A stretch of DNA of 64,000 nucleotides from Rheum nobile. Its lineage: Eukaryota > Streptophyta > Magnoliopsida > Caryophyllales > Polygonaceae. The first letter of the stretch is position 1. Each line of letters opens with the position of its first letter. A program made the position numbers and the translations under genes. The notes under the pieces were generated by a model. That model was given only the letters and a program-made list of their open reading frames with translations. It was not told where the DNA came from and ran no database searches. Positions 46,860 through 59,200 of the stretch are shown one piece after another. The stretch covers positions 1,054,001 through 1,118,000 of the forward strand of contig WOAB01000052.1 of the NCBI GenBank assembly GCA_027886185.1, written 5' to 3'.

Positions 46860-47860
46860 GAGCAAGGAAATAGTATGTTCAATGTTTTGTTCGTAGATGT
46901 TCATCGTAGTATACGACAATGTTCACCACTTACACTAGATAATAGTGAAATTGCCAATGTTTTTATTTTTATTTTTTCCTTTCTAAACTCTCAAATTTTT
47001 ATAAAAATGAACATTTAATGTTCATTGCATGTTTATATGACGCAACATTAGTAATCTTTAATATAAAATCAAATTTAAAGTAATTAAAAAGTACTTTTTC
47101 CTGTATGTGTTTTGTGATGCACATGTAGGCATAATTGTTCACATGTATTCTTAAAACAAGTGATGGGCATCGAAAAAATGTTCACAACCCCTTAGTGAGC
47201 ACGAATGTTCATTGTTTTGTTCGTAGATGTTCATCACAGTATAGTGAACATCTAGAACAAAAGTGTTGAACATTTATGGACAAAGTGATAAGCATAAAAA
47301 ATTGTTCACAACCCCTCAGTGAACACGGATGTTTACTGTTTTGTTCGTAGATGTTTATCATAGTATATTAGTATAGAACATTTGGAATGAAAGTGGTGAA
47401 CATTTATGGACAAAGTGATGAACATAAAAAATATGCTTACAGCGTGTGAAAACGTATTTTTCCAAAAACAAAACGCGTATAATAGGGGGGAAATTCAGGT
47501 AAAATTGGGTGGAAATACGGGTAAAATTCGACTGGAAGAGTGAACATCATGTATGAAAGTGGTGAACATTTATGGGCAAAGTGATGAACATCAAAAATAT
47601 GTTCACAGCGAGTGAAAACGTAATTTTCCAAAATGACGCATATAGTACGAGAAAAACTCGGGTAAATTGGGGGAAATACGGGTAAAATCTTATTGGAATA
47701 GTGAACATCTTGTATGAAAGTGGTGAACATTTATGGGCAAAAGAGATGAACATCAAAAATATGTTCACATGGAGTGAAAACGGATTTTTCCAATAAAATG
47801 CGTATAATATGCGAAAAATTCGGCAAAAATATGGGAAAAATTTGACACGGCCGAATTATT
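46860..47860. repeat. Tandem array, units of about 160 bp plus shorter units
   Basis: Three successive units start GAAAGTGGTGAACATTTATG at 47389, 47555 and 47715, so the period is 160-166 bp. Upstream (46860-47388) shorter related units share TGTTCACAACCCCT and TTTTGTTCGTAGATGTT. The word GAACAT occurs throughout on both strands. No coding function is likely. Confidence 0.82.
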
Positions 47861-48003
47861 CACCTTTTAATGAAAGTCTAATCTTGGCGTTCTTTCCCTC
47901 AAATCCGGCGGCCCATGATTATTCACATTTCTCTCCTAACTAATGGTTCTCATTTCATCTATTTCCTATATGAACATATGGTGTATATATATATGAACAT
48001 CTA

Positions 48004-48040
<37 letters not shown>

Positions 48041-48274
48041 AATCTAAGTATAAGAACGCAAAGCGATAAAAAAATAAATCCCAGAAAAGAAAAAGAAAAT
48101 CACGATATTTACAAAAATATCATTGTTCCACTTAATCTTGTCCCTCCTTTTGAACCAATACCTCATAATACTACATGCTTTTTATGTTAAGAATCAAATG
48201 TATGAGAGCCCCTCTTTAAATCAACTTAAGCAGAAAACCATTATCTTCCTATAAGATAAGAAGAAACCATTATT
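47861..48274. other. AT-rich spacer with an (AT)n run
   Basis: Includes an AT dinucleotide run of about 34 bp at 48003-48037. No gene seen. Confidence 0.6.
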
Positions 48275-50439
48275 TGTAGTATCCCACTTCAATTAGAATA
48301 GTAATATGATAATTTCAATTTAATAAAAATAAAAGTTATGAAATTTATTTTATATCTTTAAGAGGAGTAATTTAAATTTTCATTAATTTAAAGTTCAAAA
48401 GTTAGGTTAAGATAATTTTTATACAAATTATCAAATGGGTTATAATAGTATGGTAGAAATAAATAATTAAGTATAACCATGAATGTGATTTTGGAAATTT
48501 TTAGATAAATAATAAAGGTTGTAAGAATTATTATGTTTATCCATAAGATGATAAAATATTAATTGAACTCTAGTTTCCAGAGACGCAAACCAATCATCAT
48601 TTGGAGTTCGGACGAGGGAGATACGAAGCAAACAACGAGAGGGTGTCAACAAGAATGAACCGAACGAATTCGGTAATGGCTAGTTCGTACCCCTATTCGG
48701 TTTTTGGTCCAATTAATCATGATTATGCATGCTAATTGGGATTAATTAGATACATTCTGGATTAATTTAATTTTAGAAGTATTAAAATGAAATTAATTAT
48801 ATCTTATGATATTATTTTAAATTGTAAGTTGTTAAGGAATAACACTACAATTGGGTAATGTGTTGGGTTATTTGAGATGATAAATAAATTGAGTAATTTA
48901 TTTATTTATTTATGCTATGATTATTTAGAATATACAACTAATTGATTTTTAATATCGTATAAATAATTGTTTTATCGAAAAACTAAATTCAATTAAAAAT
49001 CAAAACTTGTACCCTTCAATTTATGTTATTGAATAAATTATCTAATCATAATTTATTTATATTTTATGATTTGGGTACACCTCGGAATCGCGTTTGGAAC
49101 GGAAATCAAGCATGAAGCCAATTTGCTTTTCGAAAGCAACCATCTCCGTACGCCGTTCAAGTTTTTCGTGATTTAAGGCAAGTGGCGGTTCGCTCTTGCA
49201 ATTTATTCCATATTTTTTCTTAATTGATAGTTAATCTATTGTCTTAATTAAGTTGGGATAAGTATTCTCAATTTTGTGTTTGGGAACTTGTGTGTTAAAT
49301 TGGTGTGTAAATGAACTTATTATTAGGTTGTATATTTGCTAGCAATGACCCTCATATATATTATTATTATAGGGTGCTAGATGAATTTTGGTGTGGATTT
49401 GTTGTGCAATTGGTGTAGACTTATATGCTAGTTAGCACGAGTATTCGTATGAACGCTATTTACCTTGCGAAGTTTAGCTGTTTCTTTATAACTTGATATT
49501 ATGAGGATTATTGCCCTAATACTTTTGGGCATGACATACCCTTATTCGAATATAAGTCGTGGTGCACTTAGCTAGTGCCAAAATTCGGGATTCATCCCAT
49601 GATATATATCTCATTGCGGGGTGTGGATTAAAAGCTTTAACGTAAATGCACGTTTGAAATTAAATAAGATAAGTGTCGTTTTGCATATAATTAATATACC
49701 ATCGGGCGATAAGTACAACGTGAAACCCGCCCGATATTCAATGAGGCGTTTTCAAAAACTTTGTGTGATAAATATAATGTTCCCAAACAAATTCATTAAT
49801 TTCCCATAAGACTCATTTCCATTGGAGTCTTCTCTTGAATCATTCATTTCCTTTCGTTTCAGTGAGAGTGTCTGAGTTATGTATCGTCTACCGACTATTA
49901 TTCGAGAGACAATGATTGTAACTGAATACAATCACAAGAACCATTCTGTATGAGCCCTAGTTTAGTCTTTCATTAGACCAACCAACCTTTATTTTCCTTG
50001 CATGGTTGGTTGGTGTCATCCGTCCTATACGGCACATCAGTGGTTGGTTTCTGACAACCTTGAAGTAACAAATCGAAGACGAAGGCTTGCAGTTGAAGAT
50101 TTAAAGTAATATTATTTTGAAAGTTGTCTAGTATTAATTTAATCTTCCTAAATAAAAGTAATACTTAGATAAGTTAGTCATGTATTTAGGGTTTATTTCA
50201 AAGTATTCCGCTGTATTTTAATTTCGAGTTGTAAAACTTATCTTCTCAATTTACGATGAAATATTTAATAAAGGTTAAGTATTTGTTTCAAAAGTATTAT
50301 GCTATTTACTCTTTTAATATTTTATGTTTATTTATTTATCTAAGCATAATTGTTCAAATTAAAGCCTATGGTGACTTTGGACTTTACAATCTAAGGTCAT
50401 TGGCGTGTGGCACTACCGACGTAAGTCGGGGGTGTTACA
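48275..50439. mobile_element. Ty3-type solo LTR (2165 bp)
   Basis: Starts TGTAGTATCCCAC and ends GGGGGTGTTACA. Flanks are TTATT (48270-48274) and TTATC (50440-50444), 4 of 5 equal. No internal coding region lies on either side, so it is probably a solo LTR. The length and end sequence suggest a chromovirus (Tekay-like) LTR, which is inference. A fragment of the same family lies at 26320-26402. Confidence 0.72.
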
Positions 50440-50444
50440 TTATC

Positions 50445-51594
50445 TTCCTATAAGATAAGATTAGTGTAATTAATATATAGGAAACCATTATACTACGGAA
50501 TATAAGATAACATGTTGTCTTCCTATAAGATACAATAGGACTATAGAAGTAACTAACATATGTCCTTGTGCCTTGAACATGTATGGTTATATACGTCAAT
50601 AGTGAGTTAATATAAAATCACACTTGGCTAGTAAGTAGAATAAATAATAAATATTATATTATATAAAATAAGTATATTATAAATCATGTAAAAACAAATT
50701 TAAGTTTCTTTATAGTATGTAAAATATAAAAAAATTATATAGGAAAATTAACATGATGTATTAGAAAGGTAATTTATTGATTAGAATGATTTATAAGGTG
50801 TATTGTATGATGATAATTGAAGGTAGTTGTGTGAATATATATCAATAAAAGAAAATATAAATTATAAATATATATAATTAATTAAATTTAAAAATATACT
50901 AAAATCTTAGGTAGTATAACCATAAAACCATAAAACAATAAAACATACACTTTATTTATAAAATCTTTTGTGTGTATATACATTCAGAACACTTACTTGC
51001 TTATAATACTTTATCAATATTAAACTTATTTGGATACTAAGATATATAAAACCACTTACCAATATTAAACTTCTTGCCATATATCATTAAATAAATTTGA
51101 CACTATTACAATCATTTTTTTAGTATGTGTGTCTAAATAATTGAACAAACTATAAATTATAAGGTATAATTCACCAATATGTTAATTTACATATTCGCAA
51201 TATTTAGGTTATGTAATTTGCATATCCCAAACATAGATTATTTTAATTATCATATTCAAAAATTAAATTATTAGGTTTTTTTTTTCAAATTGTATTAAAT
51301 AAATCATTAATTCAATTATTAGTCGAGTATATTTTTTCGCGCCTTACATGAGTCTATATGAAAAACAGTATACGTTATTTTAAATATATAATGTTTTCTA
51401 ATTAATTAATCATTTTAACAATTAATTAATCTACCAAATATGTGAGATATTACACCTTTATTATTATTATAATTGCTATTATTATTATTTATAAAATTCA
51501 AACCTAACTAAACTATTTTAAACTTATCGAGTCTATTGATTCATGTCTAACAATATTATCTAGCTTCTATAAAAAAATATCTAACTTTCTTTCT
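50445..51594. other. AT-rich part of COBRA gene B intron 2
   Basis: About 1.15 kb of very AT-rich sequence with no gene or repeat that I recognise. Confidence 0.55.
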
Positions 51595-52244
51595 ATTTTA
51601 ATGTAGCTTATTGTAAAGCATAGATATCACTTTAGAAGGAGACGCGAGCAGCCACGGAGAAAGATAGGGGAGACAAAAGTTAAAGGGGGGTTTGAAAGTT
51701 GAAACTTCTTTAAAAAAAATTCGATTTTCACTAAATTTCCATTCAAAGTTCATCTTCCCGCTCAAAATTTTCAGTTCCTCGCCTTTATATTCGGCGACAA
51801 ATATTATATTTCGTCGTTGAATGCTAATTACTAGACAATAAATAAACATTAAATTTTATTGTCGACTACAAAATGTAATTTTATGGCTTATTATCATAAT
51901 AGATTGTTGGGTGACAAAATTCCCGATAAACTTATTTTGTGCGACAAAGGACTTCTCATTGCCAAAGTTCATTTCTTTGGGGTGACAAAACTGTACGTTT
52001 GTCGTCAAATAAAAGTTTTGGGGTACAAAACGCACTTCATCACCCAAGCTCATACTTTGTGCGGCCAAATTATATTTTTGTAGCCCTAAGTTCTTTTTGA
52101 GAGACAAATACATCTTTCGTCGCTCAAAATGTCCTTTGTGTGACGAAGCTCGTCTTTGTCGCCCAAACTAAAATTGGGCAACAAAACAACATTCCTCATC
52201 CTTGTTTTGGAATTTTGTTGCCCAAAGTTATTTTTGTTGTAGTG
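51595..52244. mobile_element. CACTA-like non-autonomous element fragment
   Basis: The right end reads ATTTTTGTTGTAGTG, the inverse of a CACTACAACAAAAAT terminus. Before it lie many spaced copies of GACAAA, TTTGTCG and GACGAA on both strands (51790-52200), the usual subterminal pattern of CACTA elements. The left terminus was not found, so the start is approximate. Confidence 0.6.
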
Positions 52245-53516
52245 TTAAACTCTATATCAACATGCCAAACAAATATGCTTTTGTCAATGCTAATAAATAC
52301 ATTTTTTTCAATGTTATTAATTTTCTTAAAGATGACGATATCAAAGTATATGCTTAAATAATAAGCATCTGGACATTCGTACTAGTAAATTATGAGACAT
52401 AACAACTATTAAACTGATATTTTACGATGAAAAAGGTAAAATCTATATGTAGAGTTTTATATACTTTTTCACCTTATTCAATTATCTATATATCTAAGTG
52501 TAATTCTAATCTTAAATATAATAATATAACCTTATTCACCTTATTCAATTATATATAGATTGATACTAACGAAAAATCTAAATATAACCGTGCAAGGCAT
52601 AGATCTTCACCTAATTTAATCTATCTATATGTTTTTCAATCAAGCAAAAATAGTTCAATTGGTATGGTATGCATTTGAGGACGTCATTATTTGGGAGTTT
52701 ATGTGTTTTTTGGACCCAATAAACTAGCTTACCAATTCCAACATCGTTTTTTTTTTCCCTAACACCCATAACATTGTATGTTGTGGATATACCTATACAA
52801 TTCTGGACTGGCCCGTCAGACCGATCCGCCCAATGCTCAGTCATGAATCATCATAGAGTATGAAACAAACGTGAGTTAGGGTAATAGCCTGGTTCGGCCG
52901 CTCAACCCGTCCTGGTATGCGTATATACCTATGTTTATATTACTTTTTGTGTGTATATATATCTTTCTATAATTTATTATTTATTATTTTATAAATTTAT
53001 ATATACATAATTATTTAATAAAAATGTCTAATATATAACATATAAATTATATGTAATATATATAGCCTTATAATTTTTTGTAGTTATTTCTGAGAAACTT
53101 ACATTTATACCCCTATTTGATATTTCAATATGACAAACTCTTAAATTAATTCTCTAACTCCTTAAATATTCCACTAAAAAGCTAGTGTAATATTCAATCA
53201 ATATTTATGATTTTGTTTATATTTTTTAAACAAATTCTTCAATTTCAAATTACTTTTTCTTTTTGCGAAACCCCAACTAAAACATTCTTAATGCTGCACT
53301 AGCTAATTGGAGATCGCGCGATGACATTTTTTAGTTGTTAGTTGTTACTTTTACTCGATTGGATTTGGAACAAATTAAATTAGTGCGGTATCATCCATGA
53401 TTTACAGCTTTTTGACTTTCTCAAATAAAAACAAGACCGAAACCAGACAAAATTAAAAATAAAAAATTGAAATGGGTGCGATGGCAGCAAGCTGGGAGGA
53501 AAAAAAAAGAGCTTAC
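52245..53516. other. AT-rich part of COBRA gene B intron 2
   Basis: About 1.27 kb leading to exon 2 of COBRA-like gene B. No gene or clear repeat. Confidence 0.55.
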
Positions 53517-53781
53517 CACATAACCGTCAGGGGTCCAGCTCAGAAGATCCCAGTTGATTGTAATGTTGCCATTTGGATCCAAGAAATCATATCCACCTTC
53601 CCAGCCAAAATTAAACATATTACCAAAATGGAAAACAAATGAGACCCAAAATCTATCAACAATTAAAAAGAGAATTGAGATGAAGAACACGCAAACCCTG
53701 AATATTTTACAAATCTTATTGCTGACCTGCGAAAGCGGTTATGGTAAGCAATATAACAAGAACCAAAACAGCTGAAGCCAT
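53517..53781 (-). CDS. COBRA-like gene B, exons 1 and 2
   Basis: Exon 1 (53781-53727, 55 nt) starts at the ATG and encodes the signal peptide MASAVLVLVILLTITAFA. Intron 1 is 130 bp (GTCAGC to GGGAAG). Exon 2 (53596-53517, 80 nt) reads GYDFLDPNGNITINWD and then LLSWTPDGYV, followed by donor GTAAGC. Sizes and phases are the same as in COBRA-like gene A. Both exons are unbroken. Confidence 0.9.
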
Positions 53782-53858
53782 GTCTGCAGATACAGAGGGA
53801 AGAGATGAAATCAGCTTATACAGCTCTTTGCGTTGGACTTGGAACCATGGATTAGGTG

Positions 53859-53866
53859 CTTTTATA
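53859..53866 (-). promoter_or_regulatory. TATA box of COBRA-like gene B
   Basis: TATAAAAG on the minus strand, 78 bp upstream of the start codon. An upstream ATG at 53847 with a ten-codon frame lies only 12 bp after the box, so it probably precedes the transcription start. Confidence 0.6.
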
Positions 53867-54015
53867 AAGATTTCAAGTTATTTGAAAGTCAAAGTCCAAG
53901 GATGCGCATTTTAATATTTCCACCAAAAACAAGGATGTGCATTTTAATATTGTGCGGTAACCACAGGCATACAGCTCTCTTCACGTGATCTGACATATTG
54001 TATAATAACAATAAA

Positions 54016-54880
54016 GGAAATTTCGCCTGATAACTAAATTCGCCTAAAAGTTTACCAATTTCGCTTGGTGTTTCCAAATTTAAATTTGTTTTCGTCAAAT
54101 GTTCTTTCTTACTAACAAAAAAAAAAAGTTAAAAAAAAAAACCCAAACTCCACTTCTGGAGTTCATTCAGACCACAAACTCCACTTTCTTAATCAACCCA
54201 TTAAACCCCTTTTCAGAAAACTCCATCAGAAAGTTTGGATCTTTCGACATCAAAGTAGTCCTCCACAAGAAACCCACTTCCAGAAAGCTCTCATCTTTGA
54301 CAACAATGGCGGATGACCCATACCCAGCTCGGCCGACTCCAGTGCCGGAGCTCTCCCCATCTTCTTCCCCAATACACGTGTCCTTCCCTGCAAACGTGGC
54401 CAAAAGCCCTCTCCCTCCATTGATAGGCTCCCCACTCTACTTCCCACCGCTAATTGGCTCGTCTTCTTCTCCGGTGGAGTCCCCTGTAGCTTACCCTGCT
54501 CCGCCGCCATTCCATCTGCTGCCGCCGTGCAATCCGTCTCCCGCGCCGGAGCCGGGGGAGGAGAAGCTCTGGTGCGTAGCGAAGCCTAGCGTTCCGGTGG
54601 ACACGCTTCAAGAAGCCATTGATTTCGCTTGTGGAGAAGGTGGGGCCGAGTGCGATGAGATTCAGAAGCAAATCTATGAAGAAGACTAGAACTTGTTTTT
54701 GGGTTTTTTTTTGGATTTTTTTTTTTTTTTTTTTAACTTTTACTGTTAGTAAGTTGACGGAAGGACATTTGGCGAAAAAATAAAAATAAAACTCAGGGAC
54801 ACCACGTGAAATTGATAAATTTTTAGAGCACTAGGCGAATTTCGCCATACCTTAGAAATATCAGGCGAAATTTCTGTAAG
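54016..54880 (+). mobile_element. Pack-MULE-like element with captured gene fragment
   Basis: The left end starts GGAAATTTCGCCTGATA. The right end (to 54874), read in reverse, starts AGAAATTTCGCCTGATA. Similarity between the two arms continues for about 130 bp, through ATTCGCCTA, CAATTTC, GGTGT, TCAAATGT and TTACTAAC to the A-rich stretch. A candidate 9-bp duplication, AACAATAAA (54007-54015) and AATAATAAA (54881-54889), matches at 8 of 9 but leaves six extra bases at the right end. The centre holds an X8-domain gene fragment. It lies about 235 bp upstream of the COBRA-like gene B start. Confidence 0.68.
54306..54689 (+). pseudogene. X8 (CBM43) domain gene fragment, truncated
   Basis: The ATG at 54306 starts a Pro/Ser-rich stretch of about 85 residues (MADDPYPARPTPVPELSP onward). 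The beginning of an X8 carbohydrate-binding domain follows: EEKLWCVAKPSVPVDTLQEA, then ACGEGGAECDEIQ. X8 domains bind callose-type beta-1,3-glucan in cell-wall and plasmodesmal proteins. Only two or three of the six conserved Cys are present. The frame runs off after EIQ into KQIYEED and a TAG at 54689. No second exon or signal peptide is seen. GC content is far above the flanks, as expected for a captured exon. Confidence 0.75.
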
Positions 54881-54951
54881 AATAATAAAGGAAGAAGATG
54901 AAATTATATTTTTAAAGGGAAAGAGATTAGATGGAGTTGTGTTTCTATCAA

Positions 54952-55198
54952 GGGTCCATCTATATGCACACGTTTTGTACGCTAAATGTACACAAAATCG
55001 GGCGCTTAATATAAGCGTATATGTTCTGTGCGCTTATATTAAGCACATAGGGGCAAAAGGGGAATTAAAAAAATATCGACAGGCAATAACTACTGTATAT
55101 ATGCGCTTACTTTAAGCGCATAGATCTAAATATTTTTTTTTACAAGTTTATCTGGTGCGCTTAATGTAAGCGCACCATACTAAAAAAAAATTGCATTT
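54952..55198. repeat. Left terminal inverted repeat with GCGCTTA dyads
   Basis: Contains four imperfect palindromes of the form GCGCTTA-nnn-TAAGCGC (near 55001, 55030, 55103 and 55157), each a potential hairpin or protein-binding site. Confidence 0.8.
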
Positions 55199-55880
55199 TT
55201 TTTCCATAATCATGTAGAGAATTTCAATATGAGTCCGTACATATAAAATTCGTCCAAAACGGACATCGTTTGCCTCTCCAAAAACCAAAACACGAAGCCT
55301 TTCTATCCATTTTTTTACAATTTGGTGGCCGACATATAGCGCATTATAGTGAAAATTTTTGGTGTTTTATGCATTTTTCTACTATAATTTTGTATAAAAT
55401 TTTAATACGAGTCAATACATATAAAATTCATCCAAAACGAATATCGTTTTCCCCTCCAAAAAGCCAAAAAACGGGAATAAAACTTTAGAAACTATAGTAT
55501 TTAAGTAATATATTTTGTAATACTTAACTATAATTATTAAAGTACCGTTATTTTTCCATAATCATGTATAAAATTTCAATACGAGTCCGTACATATAAAA
55601 TTCGTCCAAAATGGACATCGTTTGCCCCTCCAAAAACCCAAAAAACGAAGCCTTCCTATACTAGACCTGTCAACTGGGTTGGGCGGGTCGGGTTCGAGTT
55701 CGGGTCATGTCGGATTCAGGTCAAATCGGGTTCGGGTCGATCAGGTTCATCCAAAACGGATATCGTTTTTCCCTCCAAAAAGCCAAAAAACGAGAATAAA
55801 AACTTTAAAAACTATAGTATATAAGTAAATTAAGTAATATATTTTGTAATACTTAACTATAATGCATATAATATAGTTAT
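55199..55880. repeat. Tandem duplication, period about 355 bp
   Basis: The block with GAGTCCGTACATATAAAATTCGTCC occurs at about 55230 and 55584. The following block with CATCCAAAACG and AAAAAGCCAAAAAACG occurs at about 55430 and 55746. Copy 2 also holds GGGCGGGTCGGGTTCGAG-type sequence (55665-55745), probably the left end of an hAT-like MITE starting TAGACCTGTCAACTGGG. Confidence 0.75.
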
Positions 55881-56219
55881 GCATTATAGTTAAGTATTAT
55901 TCCATTTGGATTAGGGGAGAATATTTCTTTCTTCTTATTATTTATGGTAGTTTCAATTATAAATATGTATTAATTTAATTTCTTTATATTAAATTGTCAT
56001 TAGGGAGAAACTTTATACATTTTGTGTGAATTTTCATATAATTAGGTCCAAATAAACCATATATGAAAGTCTAATATGGACATTTCTTTCTCTCAAATCT
56101 AACCGTCTAAAATGGTTCTTATTTATTTTATACATAATTGTTCTTATTCAATCCATCCTTTATTAAATTAGACTAAAATACTCCTATCTACCCATTTACC
56201 TATTTCACTACAAATAGAA

Positions 56220-59200
56220 GAATCTCATTATATCATATATTATATTTTATTGTTATATCCTATAGTTATATTCTATAATTATACACTATGGTTATATCAT
56301 ATCGTTATATCCTATAGTTGTATACTATGGTTATATCCTATATTATATTCTATAGTTATATAATATAGTTATATCATATAGTATATATATATATATACTA
56401 TACTATGGCTATATCATATAGTTATATACTATGGTTATATCATATAGGATATAACCATAGAATATAATATATGATATAATCATAGTATACAACTGTAGAA
56501 TATAACGATATGATATAACCAAATTGGATATAACCATAGTATATAACTATAGAATATAATATATGATATAATCATAGTATATAATTATAGGATATAAAGA
56601 TATGATATAACCAAATTAGATATAACTATAAGATATAATCATAGTATATCTATCTGATATAACCATAGTATATAACTATAGAATATAATATAGGATATAA
56701 CCATAGTATATAACTATAGGATATAACGATTATAACTATAAAATTATAACTATAGTATATAACTATAAAATTATACTATGGTTATATCACATAGTTATAT
56801 ACTTTGATTATATCTTATAGTTATATCCAATTTGGTTATATCATATAGGTATATAACAATAAGATATATGATATGACCATAGTAAATAACTATAAAATAT
56901 AAACAAATTGGATATAACTATAAGATATAATCATAGTATATACTATGATATAACTATAAGATATAATCATGGTTATATCCTATATTATATCCTATAGTTA
57001 TATACTATGGTTATATCATGTAGTTATATATTGTGATTATATCTTATATTTATATCCAATTTGGTTATATCTTATAATTATATTCTATAGTTATATACTA
57101 TGATTATATCCTATAGTTATATTCTATAGTTATATACTATGGTTATATCCAATTTGGTTATATCATCGTTATACACTATGGTTATATCCTATATTACATC
57201 CTATAGTTATATCCTATGGTTATATCATATAGTTATATACTATGATTATATTTTATAGTTATATCCAATTTGGTTATATATATCCTTATAGTTATATCCA
57301 ATTTGGTTATATCATATATTATAATTTATAGTTATATACTATGGTTATATCTTATAGTTATATCTAATTAGGTTATATCTTATGGTTATATTTTATAGTT
57401 ATATACTATAGTTTAATCATATATTATATTTTATAGTTATATCCTATAGTTATATTCTATAATTATAGACTATGGTTATATCATATCATTATATCCTATA
57501 GTTGTATACTTTGGTTATATACCTATATTACATCCTATAGTTATATACTATGGTTATATCTTATAGTATATATACTATGGTTATATCATATAGTTATATA
57601 TATAGTTATAACCATAGTATATAACTATAAATTATAATATATGATATAACCAAATTGGATAAAACTATAAGGATATATATAACCAAATTGGATATAACTA
57701 TAAGATATAATCATAATATATAAATATATGATATAACCATAGTATTTAACTATAGGATGTAATATATGATATAACCATAGTATATAACGATATGATATAA
57801 CCAAATTGGATATAACCATAGGATGTAACCATAAGATATAACCAAATTGGATATACCTATAAGATATAACTATAACTATAGGATGTAACCATAAGATATA
57901 ACCAAATTGGATATAACTATAAGATATATATCTTATAAGTTATATAACCAAATTGTATATAACTATAAGTTATATACTATGGTTATATCCAATTGGTTAT
58001 ATCATATCGTTATATACTATAGTTACATTCTATATTACATCCTATAGTTAATTACTATGGTTATATCATATAGTTATATACTATGATTATATCTTATAGT
58101 TATATTCAATTTGGTTATATATATCCTTATAGTTATATCCAATTTGGTTATATCATATATTATAATTCATAGTTATATACTATACTATGGTTATAACCAT
58201 AGTATATAACTATATATACTATGGTTATATCTTATAGTTATATCCAATTTGGTTATATCTTATGATTACATCCTATAGTTATATATTATGCTTACATCCT
58301 ATAGTTATATCATATAGTTATATACTATGGTTAGATCCTATATTACATCCTATAGTTATATATTATGGTTATATCATATACTTATATATTATGATTATAT
58401 CTTATAGTTATATCCAATTAGGTTATATCTTATGATTATATTCTATAGTTATATACTATAGTTATATCATATATTATATTTTATAGTTATATACTATTGT
58501 TATATCATATAGTTATATACTATGGTTAGATCCTATATTACATCCTATAGTTATATATTATGGTTATATCATATAGTTATATACTATGATTATATCTTAT
58601 AGTTATATCCAATTAGGTTATATCTTATGGTTATATACTATAGTTATATCATATATTATATTTTATAGTTATATACTATTGTTATATCCTATAGTTATAT
58701 TCTATAATTATAGACTATGGTTATATCATATCATTTTATCCTATAGTTTTATACTATGGTTATATCCTATATTACATCCTATAGTTATATACTATGGTTA
58801 TATCTTATAGCATATATACTATGGTTATATCATATAGTTATATACTTTGGTTATAACCATAGTATATAAGTATAAGGATATATATAACCAAATTGGATAT
58901 AACTATAAGATATAATAATAATATATAACTGTATGATATAACCATAGCATATAACTATAGGATGTAATATATGGTATGACCATAGTATATAACTATATGA
59001 TATAATCATAGTATATAACTATAGGATGTAACCATAAGATATAACCAAATTGGATATAACTATAACTATAGGATGTAACCATAAGATATAACCAAGTTGG
59101 ATATAACTATAAGATATATATCTTATAGTTATATCAAATTTGGTATATCTTATTGTTACATCCTATAGTTATATACTATGGTTATATCATATAGTTCTAT

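Larger units (their letters stand above)
32610..53781 (-). pseudogene. COBRA-like gene B, five exons over 21 kb, probably decaying
   Basis: Exons on the minus strand: 53781-53727, 53596-53517, 42711-42429, 33579-33420 and 33097-32610. All introns begin GT and end AG, and phases agree at every junction (1, 0, 0, 1). Family role: a secreted cell-wall protein, usually GPI-anchored, acting in cellulose organisation. Oddities: exon 3 has a frame-breaking deletion; exon 5 lacks the Cys-rich section between CPS and PVHVRW; the product ends KLPHVHN with no hydrophobic GPI tail; introns 2 and 3 are 10.8 and 8.8 kb and full of transposons. Assembly error in exon 3 is possible, but together these marks favour a pseudogene. 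Confidence 0.82.

Noticed and set aside
52650..52700. TAGTTCAATTGG, similar to a Pol III A box, possibly a SINE
   Set aside because: No B box at the expected distance and no tail or duplication were found.
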